Shown piece after piece: positions 5,833 to 6,601 of a DNA stretch of 6,601 nucleotides. Origin of the DNA: DASPXY01 sp038227745 (lineage in GTDB: Bacteria > Planctomycetota > Planctomycetia > Gemmatales > Gemmataceae); NCBI GenBank assembly GCA_038227745.1, contig JBBRPS010000596.1, forward strand, positions 1-6,601. Direction: 5' to 3'. The notes under the pieces are model-generated. The model did no database searches. It saw nothing but the letters and a program-made list of their open reading frames with translations, and had not been told where the DNA came from. Made by a program: the position numbers and the translations under genes. The first letter of the stretch is position 1. Each line of letters starts with the position of its first letter.

Positions 5833-6356
5833 GCCGGCGTGTGGGCGTGGGTCAGGACGCCGCATTCATCGGGACGTTCGCCCCTAACCTCAGGCCCGCC
5901 ACGCGGCTCGGCTTCGAGTTCCCGTTCATGGGCGACTTCTCGGCGGACATCGTTCTCGGGAACAAAGAGAAGGGCGTGTTTTGTGTCGTTGAGTTTGAAG
6001 ACGGGAAGCGGGACAGCATCTTCACGAAGGTTCCCAAGAAATCCATGACGGAGTGGAGTCGTCGGTTCGAGCATGGGTTCAGTCAGCTCGTGGATTGGCT
6101 TTTCTCCCTGGACGACTTCAAGAAGACGGACAGGTTCGCCAAGGACTTCGGTCACGGTCACATCACGTTCATTGCCCTCCTCATCCTCGGCAGAAACGAC
6201 GGGGTTTCGGACCACGACCGAAACCGCCTGAGGTGGCGGACGGAGAAGGTCCGCGTCGATTCACATACCATTGAATGCCTGACCTTCGATGATCTTTGTC
6301 AATACCTGGAAATGCGCATCGGTTTCTACCCCCAGTCGTCGAAGCTCGAAGGGTAG
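5829..6356 (+). CDS. Shedu-like (DUF4263) PD-(D/E)xK nuclease-domain protein
   Basis: A protein of up to 175 residues without membrane or signal segments. Its layout resembles the catalytic domain of Shedu (SduA) anti-phage proteins: an early helix, E30 and D40 in GDFSADIVLG, the strand VVEFE (E55, E57), an IFTK segment (64-67), the helix HGFSQLVDW (82-90) with a RecB-like QxxxW, then ALLILGRNDGVSDHDRNRL and LTFDDLCQYL near the end. These fit a PD-(D/E)xK core, but the usual lysine of ExK is Glu57; K60 may substitute. Known Shedu proteins generally have an extra N-terminal part, so this is a minimal or truncated form. GTG 5829 overlaps the phosphatase stop (GTGA); GTG 5841 has a better ribosome site (GGTGAG, 5828-5833) and would give 171 residues. 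Base composition drops sharply here (31/60 GC at 5941-6000, against 47/60 at 5281-5340), which suggests acquired DNA. The match is from motif memory, not a search. Confidence 0.68.
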   Translation: MSRRVGVGQDAAFIGTFAPNLRPATRLGFEFPFMGDFSADIVLGNKEKGVFCVVEFEDGKRDSIFTKVPKKSMTEWSRRFEHGFSQLVDWLFSLDDFKKTDRFAKDFGHGHITFIALLILGRNDGVSDHDRNRLRWRTEKVRVDSHTIECLTFDDLCQYLEMRIGFYPQSSKLEG

Positions 6357-6391
6357 CCGGCGCTGCACGTCGCATACCTCCAGACGCATAA

Positions 6392-6444
6392 AGGGGACAG
6401 GCACGTTTTCCCCTTCAAAGGAGGGGAAAACGTGCCTATCCCCT
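6392..6444. repeat. Near-perfect 23-bp inverted repeat (REP/MITE-like hairpin)
   Basis: Arms 6392-6414 and 6422-6444 are complementary at 22 of 23 positions around a seven-base loop. The one mismatch (C6398 with A6438) becomes a G-U pair in a minus-strand transcript. The arm begins AGGGGACAGGCACG, a start I associate with widespread repeats linked to REP-associated (Y1) transposases. It lies 35 bases after the stop of the Shedu-like gene and could also stop or stabilise that transcript, but there is no T-tract. No transposase is encoded in the window, so it is a non-autonomous copy. Confidence 0.75.
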
Positions 6445-6467
6445 CTGCGCTTCCGGTAATGAGCTGC

Positions 6468-6540
6468 GGCCGGGTCGGCGGCGGGGTTACCCCCGCCGCC
6501 TCCCACAGATCCGGGCGTGCCCGATTAAGGCACCCGGTTC
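6468..6540 (-). mobile_element. Probable 3' end of a group II intron (domains V and VI)
   Basis: Read on the minus strand, 6540 to 6506 folds as a domain V-like hairpin of about 34 bases: CCGGG pairs with CCCGG, then TGCC pairs with GGCA around a TTAATCG loop, with a two-base CG bulge on the 3' side at positions 24-25, where domain V has its bulge. The opening bases are GAACC rather than the classical GAGCC, and the 3' side reads CCGGATCTG. A domain VI-like hairpin follows: GGG (6504-6502) pairs with CCC (6474-6472), enclosing a perfect 10-bp stem (6500-6491 with 6486-6477) capped by GTAA. A6475 lies unpaired near its 3' base, as a branch-point adenosine would. The 3' boundary near 6468 is a guess; no clean terminal AY is seen. 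The intron body and any reverse transcriptase would lie to the right of the window. Bases 6541-6601 show no recognisable coding on their own. Confidence 0.5.
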
Positions 6541-6601
6541 GTCAGCGTGCGGGTTCGCTGGGCGGCAGTAACACCTCCGCAGAGGCCCGCCGACCACCCC
6601 T

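Overview
The window is very GC-rich bacterial chromosome with short intergenic gaps and G-rich ribosome binding sites. The protein styles (a short STAS protein with a YYGST motif, and an FHA-GAF-SpoIIE phosphatase) together with the REP-like repeats suggest a planctomycete of the Gemmata type. That placement is an inference; there is no rRNA or other phylogenetic marker here.

Left part (1-3238), minus strand: a short STAS-domain protein (126-491) and a full-length glycogen phosphorylase, glgP (731-3238). The gap between them holds a REP/BIME-like cluster: one element at 571-599 facing two perfect 45-bp tandem copies at 600-689. Bases 1-125 show no supportable gene.

Middle part (3405-5832), plus strand, divergent from glgP across a 166-bp gap: a compact partner-switching operon. 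It encodes an RsbW/SpoIIAB-like GHKL kinase, an RsbV/SpoIIAA-like STAS antagonist, and an FHA-GAF-PP2C (RsbU/SpoIIE-like) phosphatase. In the known scheme the kinase phosphorylates the STAS protein on serine, the phosphatase reverses this, and the unphosphorylated STAS protein captures the kinase and frees its target, usually a sigma factor. No sigma factor is in view, so the output is unknown. The second STAS protein and glgP next door make a link between stress signalling and glycogen breakdown possible but unproven.

Right part (5829-6601): the start of a small gene overlaps the phosphatase stop. Its product resembles the Shedu/DUF4263 nuclease domain (PD-(D/E)xK fold) of anti-phage systems, and its GC content is clearly lower than that of the operon, which suggests acquired DNA. 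It is followed by a 23-bp inverted repeat of the kind associated with REP transposases (6392-6444). Beyond that, on the minus strand, lies what looks like the 3' end of a group II intron (domains V and VI, 6468-6540), whose body would lie beyond the right edge. The right flank is therefore a patch of mobile-element and defence-type DNA appended to a housekeeping signalling operon.
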